DNA of 64,000 bases from Omphiscola glabra (taxonomy: Eukaryota > Mollusca > Gastropoda > Lymnaeidae): positions 27,318,366-27,382,365 of the forward strand of contig OZ024795.1 of the NCBI GenBank assembly GCA_964017045.1. The letters are read 5' to 3'. A program made the translations under genes and the position numbers. Below, piece after piece: positions 21,835-32,781 of this stretch. How positions within the stretch are numbered: the stretch's first letter is position 1; each line of letters begins with the position of its first letter. The notes under the pieces were generated by a model that was not told where the DNA came from, made no database searches, and saw nothing but the letters and a program-made list of their open reading frames with translations.

Positions 21835-22004
21835 CAGACCCGTTTACTCTTACGATTTTGGCGTACAATGTACGATTTTGAGATGTCTACATTATAATAA
21901 TATAAAATATATATGTTTAATATTTTCTATTAGGATAATGTATTGAACGATTTATTTTATGATGATGTTGTGCGATTTGAAGAGTTTGAGGGTAAACATG
22001 TCTG
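21835..22004 (+). mobile_element. Palindromic MITE, longer copy (170 bp)
   Basis: Left end CAGACCCGTTTACTCTTACG and right end GAGGGTAAACATGTCTG are inverted relatives. Both halves match the 71-bp element at 25654-25724 read in reverse, including ACGATTTTGGCGTACAATGT. About 100 bp of AT-rich sequence separates the halves here. Flanks GGCTAGCC and AGTTACTG do not match, so the target duplication is lost or decayed. Confidence 0.75.
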
Positions 22005-22028
22005 AGTTACTGATTGTATTAATCCACA

Positions 22029-22050
22029 ATGGTGGTGGTGGTGGTGGTGT
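22029..22050. repeat. (GGT)n microsatellite
   Basis: TGG/GGT trinucleotide run, about 7 copies. Confidence 0.93.
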
Positions 22051-22170
22051 GTATGCAGATGTGTAAAAAGTGGGAGGGGTGGGGGCAAAACCATCCCGAC
22101 AAATATTTATTTCCGTTGAAATTTTGAAGCGCCGTGAGAAGATTCATGAATTAGATATTTGAGGCAGATG

Positions 22171-23240
22171 AGGTCAAGAAATAAATTAGAAGCCAATTTT
22201 TTTTTGAGTTTTACAGTTCTCTTTTCAATTCAAGAAATAAATTAGAAGTCCATTTTTTTTGGAGTTTTACAGTTCTCTTTTCAATTCAAGAAATAAATTA
22301 GAAGTCCATTTTTTTTTTTTGAGTTTTACAGTTCTCTTTTCAATTCAAGAAATAAATTAGAAGTCCATTTTTTTGTTGTTGAGTTTTACAGTTCTCTTTT
22401 CAAGTCAAGAAATAAATTAGAAGTCCATTTTTTTTTTAGTTTTACAGTTCTCTTTTCAGGTCAAGAAATAAATTAGAAGTCCATTTTTTTTTAGTTTTAC
22501 AGTTCTCTTTTCAAGTCAAGAAATAAATTAGAAGTCCATTTTTTTTTTTTTGAGTTTTACAGTTCTCTTTTCAAGTCAAGAAATAAATTAGAAGTACATT
22601 TTTTTAAAAGTTTTACAGTTCTCTTTTCAATTCAAGAAATAAATTAGAAAGTCCATTATTTTTTTTTTGAGTTTTATAGTTCTCTTTTCAATTCAAGAAA
22701 TAAATTAGAAGTCCATTTTTTTTTTTTGAGTTTTACAGTTCTCTTTTCAATTCAAGAAATAAATTAGAAGTCCATTTTTTTTTTAGTTTTACAGTTCTCT
22801 TTTCAATTTAAGAAATAAATTAGAAGTCCATTTTTTTTTTTGAGTTTTACAGTTCTCTTTTCAATTTAAGAAATAAATTAGAAGTCCATTTTTTTTTTTG
22901 AGTTTTACAGTTCTCTTTTCAGGTCAAGAAATAAATTAGAAGTCCATTTTTTTTTTAGTTTTACAGTTCTCTTTTCAAGTCAAGAAATCAATTAGAAGTC
23001 CATTTTTTTTTTTGAGTTTTACAGTTCTCTTTTCAATTTAAGAAATAAATTAGAAGTCCATTATTTTTTTTAGTTTTACAGTTCTCTTTTCAATTCAAGA
23101 AATAAATTAGAAGTCCATTATTTTTTGAGTTTTACAGTTCTCTTTTCAATTCAAGAAATAAATTAGAAGTCCATTATTTTTTTTTTGAGTTTTACAGTTC
23201 TCTTTTCAATTCAAGAAATAAATTAGAAGTCCATTATTTT
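22171..23240. repeat. 55-61-bp minisatellite with variable T tract, about 19 copies
   Basis: Unit holds CAAGAAATAAATTAGAAGTC, CATT, a T run of about 8-12 (interrupted in some copies), and AGTTTTACAGTTCTCTTTTC. Almost all length differences come from the T run, so slippage is superimposed on unit amplification. The third segment varies AATTC / AAGTC / AGGTC. Confidence 0.97.
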
Positions 23241-23264
23241 TAAATTGTACAATGAAATGGGTGT

Positions 23265-23299
23265 GGGGGGGGGGGGGGGGTTTGGGGGGCGGGGGGGGG
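23265..23299. repeat. G16, G6 and G9 tracts
   Basis: Three G tracts at 23265-23280, 23284-23289 and 23291-23299, directly after the 57-bp array. Confidence 0.93.
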
Positions 23300-23560
23300 A
23301 CCGAGTAAAACAACGTGTAGGGGACAGAGACGAGTTAATAAACTCTTAGTGGGTGCGGAGCATAGCAAAGGTTCTGAAGAACATGTCCTAAATTGTCCCA
23401 AAGACAAAACCATAGAATGACTTTTGCAAGCAATTTCAAGGCAGTTTCTATAATTTTTTTTTAAAAACTTCGTTAATTAAGCATGCAAGGCCCCCGAGTA
23501 GCCGCAGAGGTTTCAGGGCCCAGGCGATGGCTATGAAAAACACATGATAGGATTAATTAG

Positions 23561-23670
23561 CATACATATATTTATGCGGTTAACATATCATACAAATATA
23601 TATGGTTAAAATATCATACATATATTTATGCGTTTAAAATCTCATACATATATCCATGGTTAAAATGTCA
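23561..23670. repeat. About 27-bp AT-rich repeat, 4 copies
   Basis: Unit resembles CATACATATATTTATGCGGT then TAAAATAT. Confidence 0.85.
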
Positions 23671-24104
23671 AGTCTCGCGGACGAGCGCCCCCCCCCCCTT
23701 ACACCCATGTCACATAACCCTTTCTATGGGACCAAGGGCGCTGCATCGACAATTCCACTTGTGGAGATAGATCCTGTGCGCTGATTAGTTATGGCCGTGA
23801 GAAAGCTTGGAGTGCCCCAATTACGACGGCTAACAATAGTCACGCTACACTACACCATCTGTCTCCGGTGTTCCTATGGCATACATTCATATAAAGGTCA
23901 CATCAAAACAGTGACTGGTCCAGAAAATCAGATGGATGGCATAATCACATTCGGGACATTGCTGGTATAATAATATGGAATTTTAAATTTTAAAAAAAAT
24001 ATTTATCTTGGAAAACCAACATAGTAATGACGTGCGGCCTTGATCAGTTGCCGTGAATTAAACACATTAAGATTACAAAGAGAGGAGTGTGTGTGCTACT
24101 TGTC
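23671..24104. other. Unique sequence; nothing recognised
   Basis: A C10 run lies near 23689-23698. No gene is seen. Confidence 0.45.
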
Positions 24105-24283
24105 TATCAGAAGGAAATGGTCTACCTTTGTGTCAGAAGGAAATAGTAAACCCTTGTGTCAGAAATGTATTCTTGTGTCAGACATGTACCCTTGTGTCAG
24201 AAGTGTACCCTTGTGTCAGAAATGAACCCTTGTGTCAGAAGTGTACCCTTGTGTCAGAAATGAACCCTTGTGTCAGAAGTATA
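24105..24283. repeat. 19-20-bp minisatellite, about 9 copies
   Basis: Unit CCCTTGTGTCAGAAGTGTA, alternating with AAATGAA versions as a two-unit pattern near 24200-24270. Confidence 0.92.
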
Positions 24284-24375
24284 CATTCAGTTGTTAAACT
24301 AAGAACAACGTATATGCGGCGCACTACTCTTTCATTTAATCGGTCACTCGTTATCTATCTTTGATTTCACGAACG

Positions 24376-24669
24376 AAGTCCTGTACGGTGCTTGTTCGGT
24401 GCTTGTACGGTGCTTGTATGGTGCTTGTACGGTGCCTGTACGGTGCTTGTACGGTGCTTGTACGGTGCTTGTACAGTGCTTGTACAGTGCTCGTACGGTG
24501 CTTGTACGGTGCCTGTACGGTGCTTGTGCCAACGAAGTCCTGTACAGTGCTTGTGCCAACGAAGTCCTGTACGGTACCTGTACGGTGCTTGTACGGTGCC
24601 TGTACGGTACCTGTACGGTGCCTGTACGGTGCCTGTACGGTGCTTGTACGGTGCCTGTACGGTGCTTGC
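24376..24669. repeat. 11-bp minisatellite, about 24 copies, with interspersed longer block
   Basis: Unit TACGGTGCTTG with TACGGTGCCTG variants. The flanking segment AACGAAGTCCTGTAC at 24371 recurs twice inside the array near 24531 and 24558, so flanking sequence was captured during expansion. Because 11 is prime to 3, all frames on both strands stay open. Confidence 0.96.
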
Positions 24670-24835
24670 ACCCTTAAGTGGTACAATAAGTCTAGTTCTG
24701 ATTAAGATACACGTTTGCACAGTTTATCGCTATTAAAACTTCCAAATCAGTTCTTTTTTCATTCATGGAATGTGGCCGTTCATTTGATTTCGAACAACTC
24801 TCATATTTTTATATTCCTAAACTATTCCCTAAGTC

Positions 24836-25055
24836 GCGGTGTACCTAGAATTAGTGCGCCCGGAGGTGGTGGGACCGGAGGGGGTGGGACCGGAGGGGGT
24901 GGGACCGGAAGGGGTGGGACCGGAGGGGTGGAACCGGAGGGGGTGGGACCGGAGGGGTGGGAAAGAGCATTTTGCAGCCTACTTCCACGAAAGAAACTCA
25001 GCAGATGGCCGAAAATGGCGCCCTTCAATATTAAGAAAGATGGCGCCACAGTGGT
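24836..25055 (+). mobile_element. Dispersed non-autonomous repeat with internal minisatellite
   Basis: After the 15-bp array, ACGAAAGAAACTCAGCAGAT followed by GGCCGAAAATGGCGCCC parallels CGGAAAAACCTCCGTGGTTG with GCCCAAGATGCCGCC at 46210-46244 and ACGAAGGAAACTATGCAGTT with GGCCTAAAAGG at 21756-21786. Three copies in one window indicate a family; termini are not defined. Confidence 0.6.
24858..24963. repeat. 15-bp GC-rich repeat, 7 copies
   Basis: Unit GTGGGACCGGAGGGG, inside the dispersed repeat. Confidence 0.93.
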
Positions 25056-25107
25056 TCATTGGTGTGTCTCAAGGTCATGTTAAATCAGTTTGGCTTCGAT
25101 TCATAAA

Positions 25108-25362
25108 TCAAGTGGTGTGTCTTTAGAGTTTTGTGTCAAGTGGTGTGTCTATAGAGTCTTGTTTCAAATGATGTGTCACTTGGGTCATGTGTCAACTTGT
25201 GAACCTTAAAGTCATGTGTCAACTTGTGAACCTTAAAGTCATGTGTCAACTTGTGAACTCAAAGTCATGTGTCAACTTGTGAACCTTAAAGTCATGTATC
25301 AACTTGGGAACCTTAAAGTCATGTGTCAAGCAGTGAGCCTTAAAGTCATGTGTCAGGCAGTG
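25108..25362. repeat. 27-bp minisatellite, about 9 copies
   Basis: Unit contains TCATGTGTCAACTTGTGAAC then CTTAAAG; the first three copies are diverged. Confidence 0.93.
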
Positions 25363-25653
25363 TGTAATGTTTGAAAACGAGGTAGCCAAGAATGCAAAAA
25401 AACTTCGTACTTCAAATTTATTACGGCATGTGATAGTGAATGTCGTAAAAAGAAATTCGCCCGCGCGACCGTAAAAAGCCATTGTTCCGACGGAGAATTC
25501 CCAAGTTTATCAAAGTAGGTCAGCACACAATGCTAGCGTGGTCGGGGTTGCTATGCAACGTCCATCACAGTGCCCCATTCACATTGTTGTAGTTATTTAA
25601 CCCGTACATATTTCCATCTAAAATTGTCTTGGCTTTCGTTTCATTGTCAAAGT

Positions 25654-25724
25654 CAGACCTGTTTACCCTCAAACTCTTAAAATCGTACATTGTACGTCAA
25701 AATCGTAAAAGTAAAAAAGGTCTG
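25654..25724 (-). mobile_element. 71-bp palindromic MITE with perfect 8-bp target duplication
   Basis: Starts CAGACCTGTTTACCCTCAAA and ends GTAAAAAAGGTCTG, so the outer 14 or so bases form an inverted repeat. The interior is itself palindromic around TCGTACATTGTACG. GTCAAAGT stands directly on both sides (25646-25653 and 25725-25732). An exact 8-bp duplication plus CAG...CTG ends points to hAT-type transposition. At 71 bp it is among the shortest MITEs plausible. Orientation is set relative to the longer copy at 21835-22004. Confidence 0.88.
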
Positions 25725-25732
25725 GTCAAAGT

Positions 25733-26671
25733 CAATCTTGAGATCCTCCTCGTTATGAGAACCCGGCTATCAAGAACGTGACACTTTGAACATGAACATT
25801 TTACCCAAAAAATGAACTTTTACTTTTCTTATTCTAGATCTGATAAGTACTAAAACACCGAACCGTTTGTTGCTTGATTGACACCATATCGCGGCCTGAT
25901 CCCACCGTGCTTCATTAGTTATGGAATGGAGGTTTCCTAACTGGGGGATGCGCCCTAACCCCCCCTCCCCCACCCAACTCCCCACCAATACCTTTTCAGG
26001 GTCAGCGAACTATAGCTTTAAAGAAAGGATAGCAAAAGTAAATTATTTATATGCCTATATGTCATCTATAATACGTGCTTTTACAGGCGCCTGTATGTGG
26101 CATATATGTGACTTTATATCTGATGATAAAGGGGCCTATATATGTTATAGATTTATGTGCATTTATAAAACGATTTCTTCCCCATGTACATAATGCCTTC
26201 AAACGCCGTGACCATCGTTAGTGACAGAGGACAAATGAAAATTAGATATAAAAATTAAACGAAAAAAAACAACAAAGGAGCCTCAATTTCTTTCCCTATT
26301 TTCCAAAATGAACAATGACAGCAACAGTCATCTTTCATAAATTAATTGAGTTTGGGTTTTTTTTTCTGCGATTTTTTTCCCCAAATATTATTTTTAAATG
26401 GGATTTAATTTCCAGGAAACGTCACTTTGTGTGTGCTAGAGTAACAAACTAAATATCAATGGAATTGAAGCTAAGTTTAAAAAAATCTTTAACATTTATT
26501 TGCAATAATTTCATAGAACAAGTGTTAAATTTACAATAATTTCCAAGGATAAGCGTGAAGTGTAGAGGGATTTATTAGTTAGAACAAGTGTACAACATTT
26601 TCATTGAAAATGTAAAATTTACAATAATTTTAATGTACCTGTAATGTGAGCTGGTTGGTTTCAATCCGAAA
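25733..26671. other. Unique AT-rich sequence; nothing recognised
   Basis: C-rich patch at 25957-25985. A loose ACAATAATTT motif recurs at 26500-26640 without regular spacing. Confidence 0.45.
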
Positions 26672-26824
26672 GTTCATTAGCTATTATGTACAGCTAGCTA
26701 ATTTGGATATTTAACTAAATACGTCCATTAGTTATTATGTACAATTAGCTAAATGGGATATTTATCTAAATACGTCCATTAGTTTTTATGTACAACTAGC
26801 TAATTGGGATTTTATCTAAATACG
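26672..26824. repeat. 51-53-bp repeat, 3 copies
   Basis: Unit contains CATTAGTTATTATGTACAAC then TAGCTAA.GGGATATTTATC and TAAATACG. Confidence 0.9.
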
Positions 26825-27710
26825 CTTGGAACATGTGATGTATGAATGACAAATTCTCTGAAGATTTTCCCCATCGGCCATCGGTCTTATCCAAGTGTTC
26901 TAAATCAATTTTGCGCCATGACCCCGTTTGCATGAAGCGTTAAGACGGTCATGTAAAATCCCCCAGAAATATCATCATCAATGGCCCATCAGTCCATGAA
27001 TGGCTCTGACCTGTGCCACTACATTCTTTCATTCAGTTCAATCCATGGCTTTTCGTATCCATGCGCGGACACCACCCCCACTTCCTCCCCCCCTTCCCGA
27101 AAAAAAGGTAAATAGATAAAAAATAAATTAAAAAAATAATAAATATCTATATTTTAATATTTGCACGGTGGCATTACTCCGGATTGCAATTAATTCAAGC
27201 TTTCGTGAGCTCGTACATAGTCATTTCTATAAGCAAATTGCTTTACCGAGAAATGTGTCTTAAAAGTGTCTATTAATGTGTCTCTTATTGTATCTCTAAA
27301 TGTGTCCCCAAATGTCCCCAGCACTTTGCCCCTTCTCTAATTGCACGACTAAAGTTTATGATTCAAGTAGTAACCGTTTCCTTGTGACCTGCTGATATTG
27401 CTGAAATTACCGTTCTTGAAGGCGTTATCTTTTCTTGAATGTCACTTGACCTACAAATGGTAGAATGAGATTTGCGCAAACTTTCTGAGGATTGTTTTAT
27501 GTGCCCATAAATGACGAATTCAGTTTGCCCCTTTTTGTTGAGATGGTGACAGATTTAAAAAAAAAAGTTTCATTCATTGTTAAAAAGATAAATAAACTTC
27601 TCTTATTCATTCCCTCACTGTTCAAATATAAACAAATATTTTCTCATTCACTGTTAGAAGATAACAGCGTATTTTATCAGAAGACTAGAAGATATGACCC
27701 GGTGTTGCCT
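26825..27710. other. Unique sequence; nothing recognised
   Basis: A weak AATGTGTCT/AATGTCCCC repetition occurs at 27250-27325. No gene is seen. Confidence 0.45.
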
Positions 27711-27945
27711 GGATGCCAATGGAAGGCATAATGCGCTGATGCCAATGGAAGGCATAATGCGCTGATGCCAATGGAAGGCATAATGCGCTGATGCCAATGG
27801 AAGGCATAATGCGCTGATGCCAATGGAAGGCATAATGCGCTGATGCAAATGGAAGGCATAATGCGCTGATGCCAATGGAAGGCATAATGCCTGGATGCCA
27901 ATGGAAGGAATAATGCGCTGATGCCAATGGAAGGCATAATGCGCT
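27711..27945. repeat. 26-bp minisatellite, 9 copies
   Basis: Unit GATGCCAATGGAAGGCATAA plus TGCGCT; near-identical copies, one with AAATGG and one with TGCCTG. Confidence 0.96.
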
Positions 27946-28074
27946 ACTTTCTACTTGTTACGAGGTGTTGGCATCCAAAAATCCAATTTCAAGTCGTGTA
28001 ACTTATTCGGTTTATGATTTATAGTGGCTTGAAACAAAATTAAGGTACATTTCCTCATCCTTTCAAATGTATAG

Positions 28075-28550
28075 TTAGGAAGTGTATTGACTCAAATGAA
28101 CGGAAATTCCAAAGTTCTGGAAGTGTATTGACCCAAATGAACGGAAATTCCAAAGTTCTGGAAGTGTATTGACTCAAATGAACGGAAATTCCAAAGTTCT
28201 GGAAGTGTATTGACTCAAAGGAACGGAAATTCCAAAGTTCTGGAAGTGTATTGATTCAAAGGAAGGGAAATTCCAACGTTCTGGAAGTGTATTGACTCAA
28301 AGGAACGGAAATTCCAAAGTTCTGGAAGTGTATTCTCAAAGGAATGGAAATTCCAAAGTTCTGGAAGTGTATTGATTCAAAGGAAGGGAAATTCCAACGT
28401 TCTGGAAGTGTATTGACTCAAAGGAACGGAAATTCCAAAGTTCTGGAAGTGTATTGATTCAAAGGAAGGGAAATTCCAACGTTCTGGAAGTGTATTGACT
28501 CAGAGGAAGGGAAATTCCAAAGATCTGGAAGTGTATTAACTCAAAGGAAC
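28075..28550. repeat. 41-bp minisatellite, about 12 copies
   Basis: Unit includes GTTCTGGAAGTGTATTGACT then CAAAGGAACGGAAATTCCAA. GGAAGGG/AACG variants recur at intervals of two or three copies, so multi-unit blocks were copied. Confidence 0.96.
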
Positions 28551-28752
28551 TGTACTTGCATAAAAACAGATTTATTTTATTACATTTAAATGGTTTCGAA
28601 TTCCGTAAAAGAAAAATTTTCACTATCTTTTATCTTTCGCGGCTATTGAAGACACATTTACATGCTAATGTGTGCACTAATGGGGAACTATATTTTGAAC
28701 GCTGTGGAGCGGAGCGTTATATAGCAACAGAGGCGTATTCTTATATACTAGT

Positions 28753-28945
28753 TCATCATCATCATCATATCCCGTAGTCCTTCGACCGTTGGGGCGCCAC
28801 AGATGACATATAGCATCGCCCAGTTTTAAGCCCGTCCATTCTTTGATGTTATCTTCCCATCTTTTTCTCTGTCTTCCTCTCCTTCTTCCTCCTCTAGTAG
28901 TGCCCTGCAACATTTCTTTCGCGAGCCCTTGTTTTCTTGTTTTTT
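28753..28945 (-). mobile_element. LINE C-terminal fragment, reverse strand
   Basis: The minus strand reads LAKEMLQGTTRGGRRRGRQ, then KRWEDNIKEWTG, then an altered spacer and GRRTTGYDDDDEL. RGRQRKRWEDNIKEWTG is a hallmark of the C-terminus of an abundant LINE group in marine invertebrates. The final aspartates come from a GATGATGAT tail (28753-28768 read on the minus strand), the usual 3' end of that group. Sequence between EWTG and GRRTTGY is shorter than I expect, so a deletion is likely. Clade is not assigned. Upstream on the element strand it stops abruptly at the 20-bp array 28950-29358. Confidence 0.82.
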
Positions 28946-28949
28946 TCTG

Positions 28950-29358
28950 TAGCCAGAGTGTAGCCAGAGTGTGGTCACAGTGTAGCCAGAGTGTGGTCAC
29001 AGTGTAGCCAGAGTGTGGTCACAGTGTAGTCAGAGTGTGGTCACAGTGTAGCCAGAGTGTGGTCACAGTGTAGCCAGAGTGTGGTCACAGTGTAGCCAGA
29101 GTGTAGCCAGAGTGTGGTCACAGTGTAGTCAGAGTTTGGTCACAGTGTAGACAGAGTGTAATCAGAGTGTAGCCAGAGTGTGGTCACAGTGTAGCCAGAG
29201 TGTGGTCACAGTGTAGCCAGAGTGTGATCACAGTGTAGCCAAAGTGTGGTCACAGTGTAGCCAGAGTGTGGTCACAGTGTGCCCAGAGTGTGGTCACAGT
29301 GTGCCCAGAGTGTGGTCACAGTGTAGCCAGAGTGTGGTCACAGTGTAGCCAGTGTAGC
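28950..29358. repeat. 20-bp minisatellite, about 20 copies
   Basis: Unit GTAGCCAGAGTGTGGTCACA. It begins at the truncated end of the LINE fragment with two GTAGCCAGAGT half units. Confidence 0.96.
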
Positions 29359-30479
29359 TTTACATAGTAGTACTGTTCCATATCTTTACAATGTGGATTT
29401 TAATCACTAAACTCAACTCATCCCTACCCTCCCACCCCCCCCCCCTTACCTTACACCATGGAAGGCAAAAAAACTAAGTTACATCGCCATTTTGTCTATG
29501 GCAGGCGTTCCGTTTACCAGGGTCCGAACACATGGCCTAATATATGATGTTTACATTACTGACATACGGCAGGGGGTTTTTTTCCTGCGCTCTGCCACAA
29601 TTTGTAATGCTCACTGTTACCATCAAAGAGACCAGGCTGTGTGTTTAGACCAGGATGGGGGGGGGCGGGCGAAGAGGCCCGGAGGGGGGTTCCTCGCAGA
29701 GGGTTGGGGTTTGGGGGGTAGGGAGGGTCCGGCCCCAACGTGGATGATTAACTAGCTCACAATTAATTTAACCCCGCATGTCCGGCAGAACAGCTTACTA
29801 ATGGTTTGGCGAGCTGAAGACATTTTTAGCACGGGCTAATTATAACTTTACCTGTCTGACAATAAAGGTTTTTTTTTTTAAATTGTCCCCGGGATTTCGC
29901 TAATCCCGAAAAAAAAAAGGGATATGAATGAATCGCTTCCCTGGATCCCGGGAAATCCCGGTGGTAAAAATGTATTTATATTTATTTAAATATTACAAAA
30001 GGTTATGAGCCGAAAACAAAACACAATATTGAAGTAGTTTGGCACATGAAGCACCTGGTATAATGACGTTACTATGGGACAGGTCTTGGGGGCGGTGGGA
30101 TGAAATATATCGCAAAGTAAAAATGATATCTAATTACAGAACACATTTGTCATTGCGTTTTCATCTATCTGCCCTATTTTTAAAAAAAAAGCTTTTTTAA
30201 AAAGTAAATATAACGGAGTCGTAGATTAATTTCTCTATATAAAATTGGGTGAAAATTAAATATAGCTTGAGAACCTGTGTATTAGTGTTACTGAGTTCAT
30301 GACAACGGGCAGAAGGGGATATTTGCAAAAGATTTCGACAAGAGACTGACATGAAAAGTCAATATAATAAATACATATTATCATGGTATCACTTATTTTT
30401 TGGACATATTTTAGACAATTTTTAAGGCTTCAAATTAAGTCAGTTCAGTTCAAAACTTTTGACAAATACGCAACCTTAA
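29359..30479. other. Unique sequence with an inverted CGGGATTT element
   Basis: C11 at 29435-29445. At 29885-29962, CCCCGGGATTTCGCTAATCC and GGATCCCGGGAAATCCCGGT face each other as an imperfect inverted repeat, likely a small mobile-element remnant. No gene is seen. Confidence 0.45.
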
Positions 30480-30945
30480 ACACTCTGCCACCTTACCAAC
30501 TCTGTCCCCTCCCCCCTCTCCTTACTGAAGAAATTCTTCACTTAAACACTCCCACTCTGCCACCTCACCCACTCTGCCCCTTCACTCACTCTTTCCGTTC
30601 CCCCCTTCTGCCTCCTCACGACCTTGTCCTTTTCCCACTTTTCCCCCTCTACCCCTCTGCTCATTCTCTCACTCTGCCTCCTCTCCTACTTTTCCCCCTC
30701 TACCCCTCTGCTCATTCTCTCACTCTGCCTCCTCTCCTACTTTCCCCCCTCTACCCCTCTGCTCATTCTCTCACTCTGCCTCCTCTCCTACTTTTCCCCC
30801 TCTACCCCTCTGCTCATTCTCTCACTCTGCCTCCTCTCCTACTTTTCCCTCTCGACCACTCTGCTCATCCTCTCACTCTGCCTCCTCTCCTACTTTTCCC
30901 CCTCGACCACTCTGCTCATTCTCTCACTCTGCCTCCTAACCAACT
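30480..30945. repeat. Pyrimidine-rich region with 51-bp minisatellite, about 6 copies
   Basis: From 30637 a 51-bp unit repeats: ACTTTTCCCCCTCTACCCCT, CTGCTCATTCTCTCACTCTG, CCTCCTCTCCT. Upstream 30480-30636 is diverged C/T-rich sequence of similar motifs. 51 is divisible by 3, hence the open + frames. Confidence 0.94.
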
Positions 30946-30980
30946 CTAGCCATTGGGGTGTTGATGAAATGTGAATAAAT

Positions 30981-31198
30981 CTCACAGACCATCATGTACA
31001 AAGTACGTCATTATTCCAAGTCACAGACCATCATGTACAAAGTACGTTATTATTCCAAGTCACAGACCATCATGTACAAAGTACGTCATTATTCCAAGTC
31101 ACAGACCATCATGTACAAAGTATAAGTCATTATTCCAAGTCACGGACCATCATGTACAAAGTACAAGTCATTATTCCAAGTCACAGACCATCACGTGT
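30981..31198. repeat. 39-41-bp minisatellite, 5.5 copies
   Basis: Unit has CACAGACCATCATGTACAAA, GTACGTCATTATTCCAAGT. Its CCAAGTCACAGACC part is shared with the next array. Confidence 0.94.
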
Positions 31199-31839
31199 TT
31201 AGTTCAAGTCACAGTAATTAGTCAAAGTAATAGACATTATAAAATTTGTCCAAATCACAAACATGATATAATTAGTCCAAGTCACAGACATGATATAATT
31301 AGTCAAAGTAACAGACATGATATATTTTTTCCAAGTCACAGACATGAAATAATTAGTCAAAGTAACAGACATGATATAATTTGTCATAATCACAGACATG
31401 ATATAATTAGTCCAAGTCACAGACATGATATAGTTAGTCCAAGTCACAGACATGATATAATTAGTCAATAATTAGTCCAAATCACAGACATGATATAATT
31501 AGTCCAAATCACAGACATGATATAATTAGTCAAAGTAACAGACATGATATAATTAGTCCAAATCACAGACATGATATAATTAGTCAAAGTAACAGACATG
31601 ATATAATTAGTCCAAATCACAGACATGATATAATTAGTCCAAATCACAGACATGATATAATTAGTCAAAGTAACAGACATGATATAATTAGTCCAAGTCA
31701 CAGACATGATATAATTAGTCCAAGTCACAGACATGATATAATTAGTCCAAGTCAAAGACATGATATAATTAGTCCAAGTCACAGACATGATATAATTTGT
31801 CCAAGTCACAGACCTTCATGTATTTAGTCCAAGTCATAA
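31199..31839. repeat. 27-bp minisatellite, about 23 copies
   Basis: Unit AGTCCAAGTCACAGACATGA plus TATAATT, with CAAAGTAACAG and CCAAATCACAG versions alternating. The last copy, CACAGACCTTCATGTATTTA, resembles the 39-bp array on the other side. Confidence 0.96.
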
Positions 31840-32104
31840 AGTTACACTTTTTAATATGAAGTTAGAAATATCATCATCTTGGAGGTTGACTCAGGCGAGA
31901 TGGAGAGATGGACGTTTACATTACACCAGTCTAACCTATCCCAACATTTTACACATGTCTATAATCTGTTTCCACTTTGCTTGGCATGCTTTTAAATATT
32001 TAGGAGGGACACCCCACATCTATTCACCTCTGCTTTTTAGGCACTTCCCCACCTCCCCCTCCCCCCACAAATCTTTTCCCACCGTCTCATATTTTATGAC
32101 ATTG

Positions 32105-32276
32105 CACCTCTGGCCGTTACATGGTTCCACCTCTGTCCTTTACATGGTTCCACCTCTGTCCTTTACATGGTTACACCTCTGTCCTCTACATGGCTACACC
32201 TCTGTCCTTTACATGGTTCCACTTCTGTCCTTTACATGGTTTCACCTCTGTCCGCTACATGGTTCCACTTCTGTCC
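32105..32276. repeat. 23-bp minisatellite, 7 copies
   Basis: Unit TACATGGTTCCACCTCTGTC plus CTT. Confidence 0.94.
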
Positions 32277-32332
32277 GACTATCCTTCTTTCCTTCCGTTT
32301 CCATCTGGGGCCTACTCTCAATTCTCCAATTA

Positions 32333-32429
32333 ACCAGAGTCTGTATGTATGTCTGAACCAGAGTCTGTATGTATGTCTGCACCAGAGTCTGTATGTATGT
32401 CTGCACCAGAGTCTGTATGTAAGTCTACC
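32333..32429. repeat. 24-bp repeat, 4 copies
   Basis: Unit ACCAGAGTCTGTATGTATGT plus CTGC. Confidence 0.94.
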
Positions 32430-32781
32430 TGTGGGGCGATGAGACGGGTGGAAAAAGGGGGGGGGGAGTGCTTGGCTTACTGGAGGGCAGGCAGGGGGTA
32501 CCGGACGGGCAGACGACCTGATGAAAGATGCTAAACACGCTGTTTACGATAACATTAAATATTCTTTGCTCCTGAAATTTAAATTCTGTTCAGGGATTAA
32601 AATGCTGTTTCCTAATTTTTCCCCTACACTTTTTCCTTCCTATATTTAAATTTTAGGCCGGACTTCCTGACCGTAATTAGGTGCGCAAAGGATTTCGTTC
32701 TGTGTGTATGCATACTTAGATTTTGGGGGGTGGGCTCTAAAAGATAGATTTAGGCATCTTTTATAGGAGAAAGAGAAAGAG
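32430..32781. other. Unique sequence; nothing recognised
   Basis: G-rich stretch at 32456-32468; nothing else is seen. Confidence 0.45.

Noticed and set aside
28749..28770. Histidine-rich coding tail (CATCATCATCATCAT)
   Set aside because: It is the GATGAT tail of the reverse-strand LINE.
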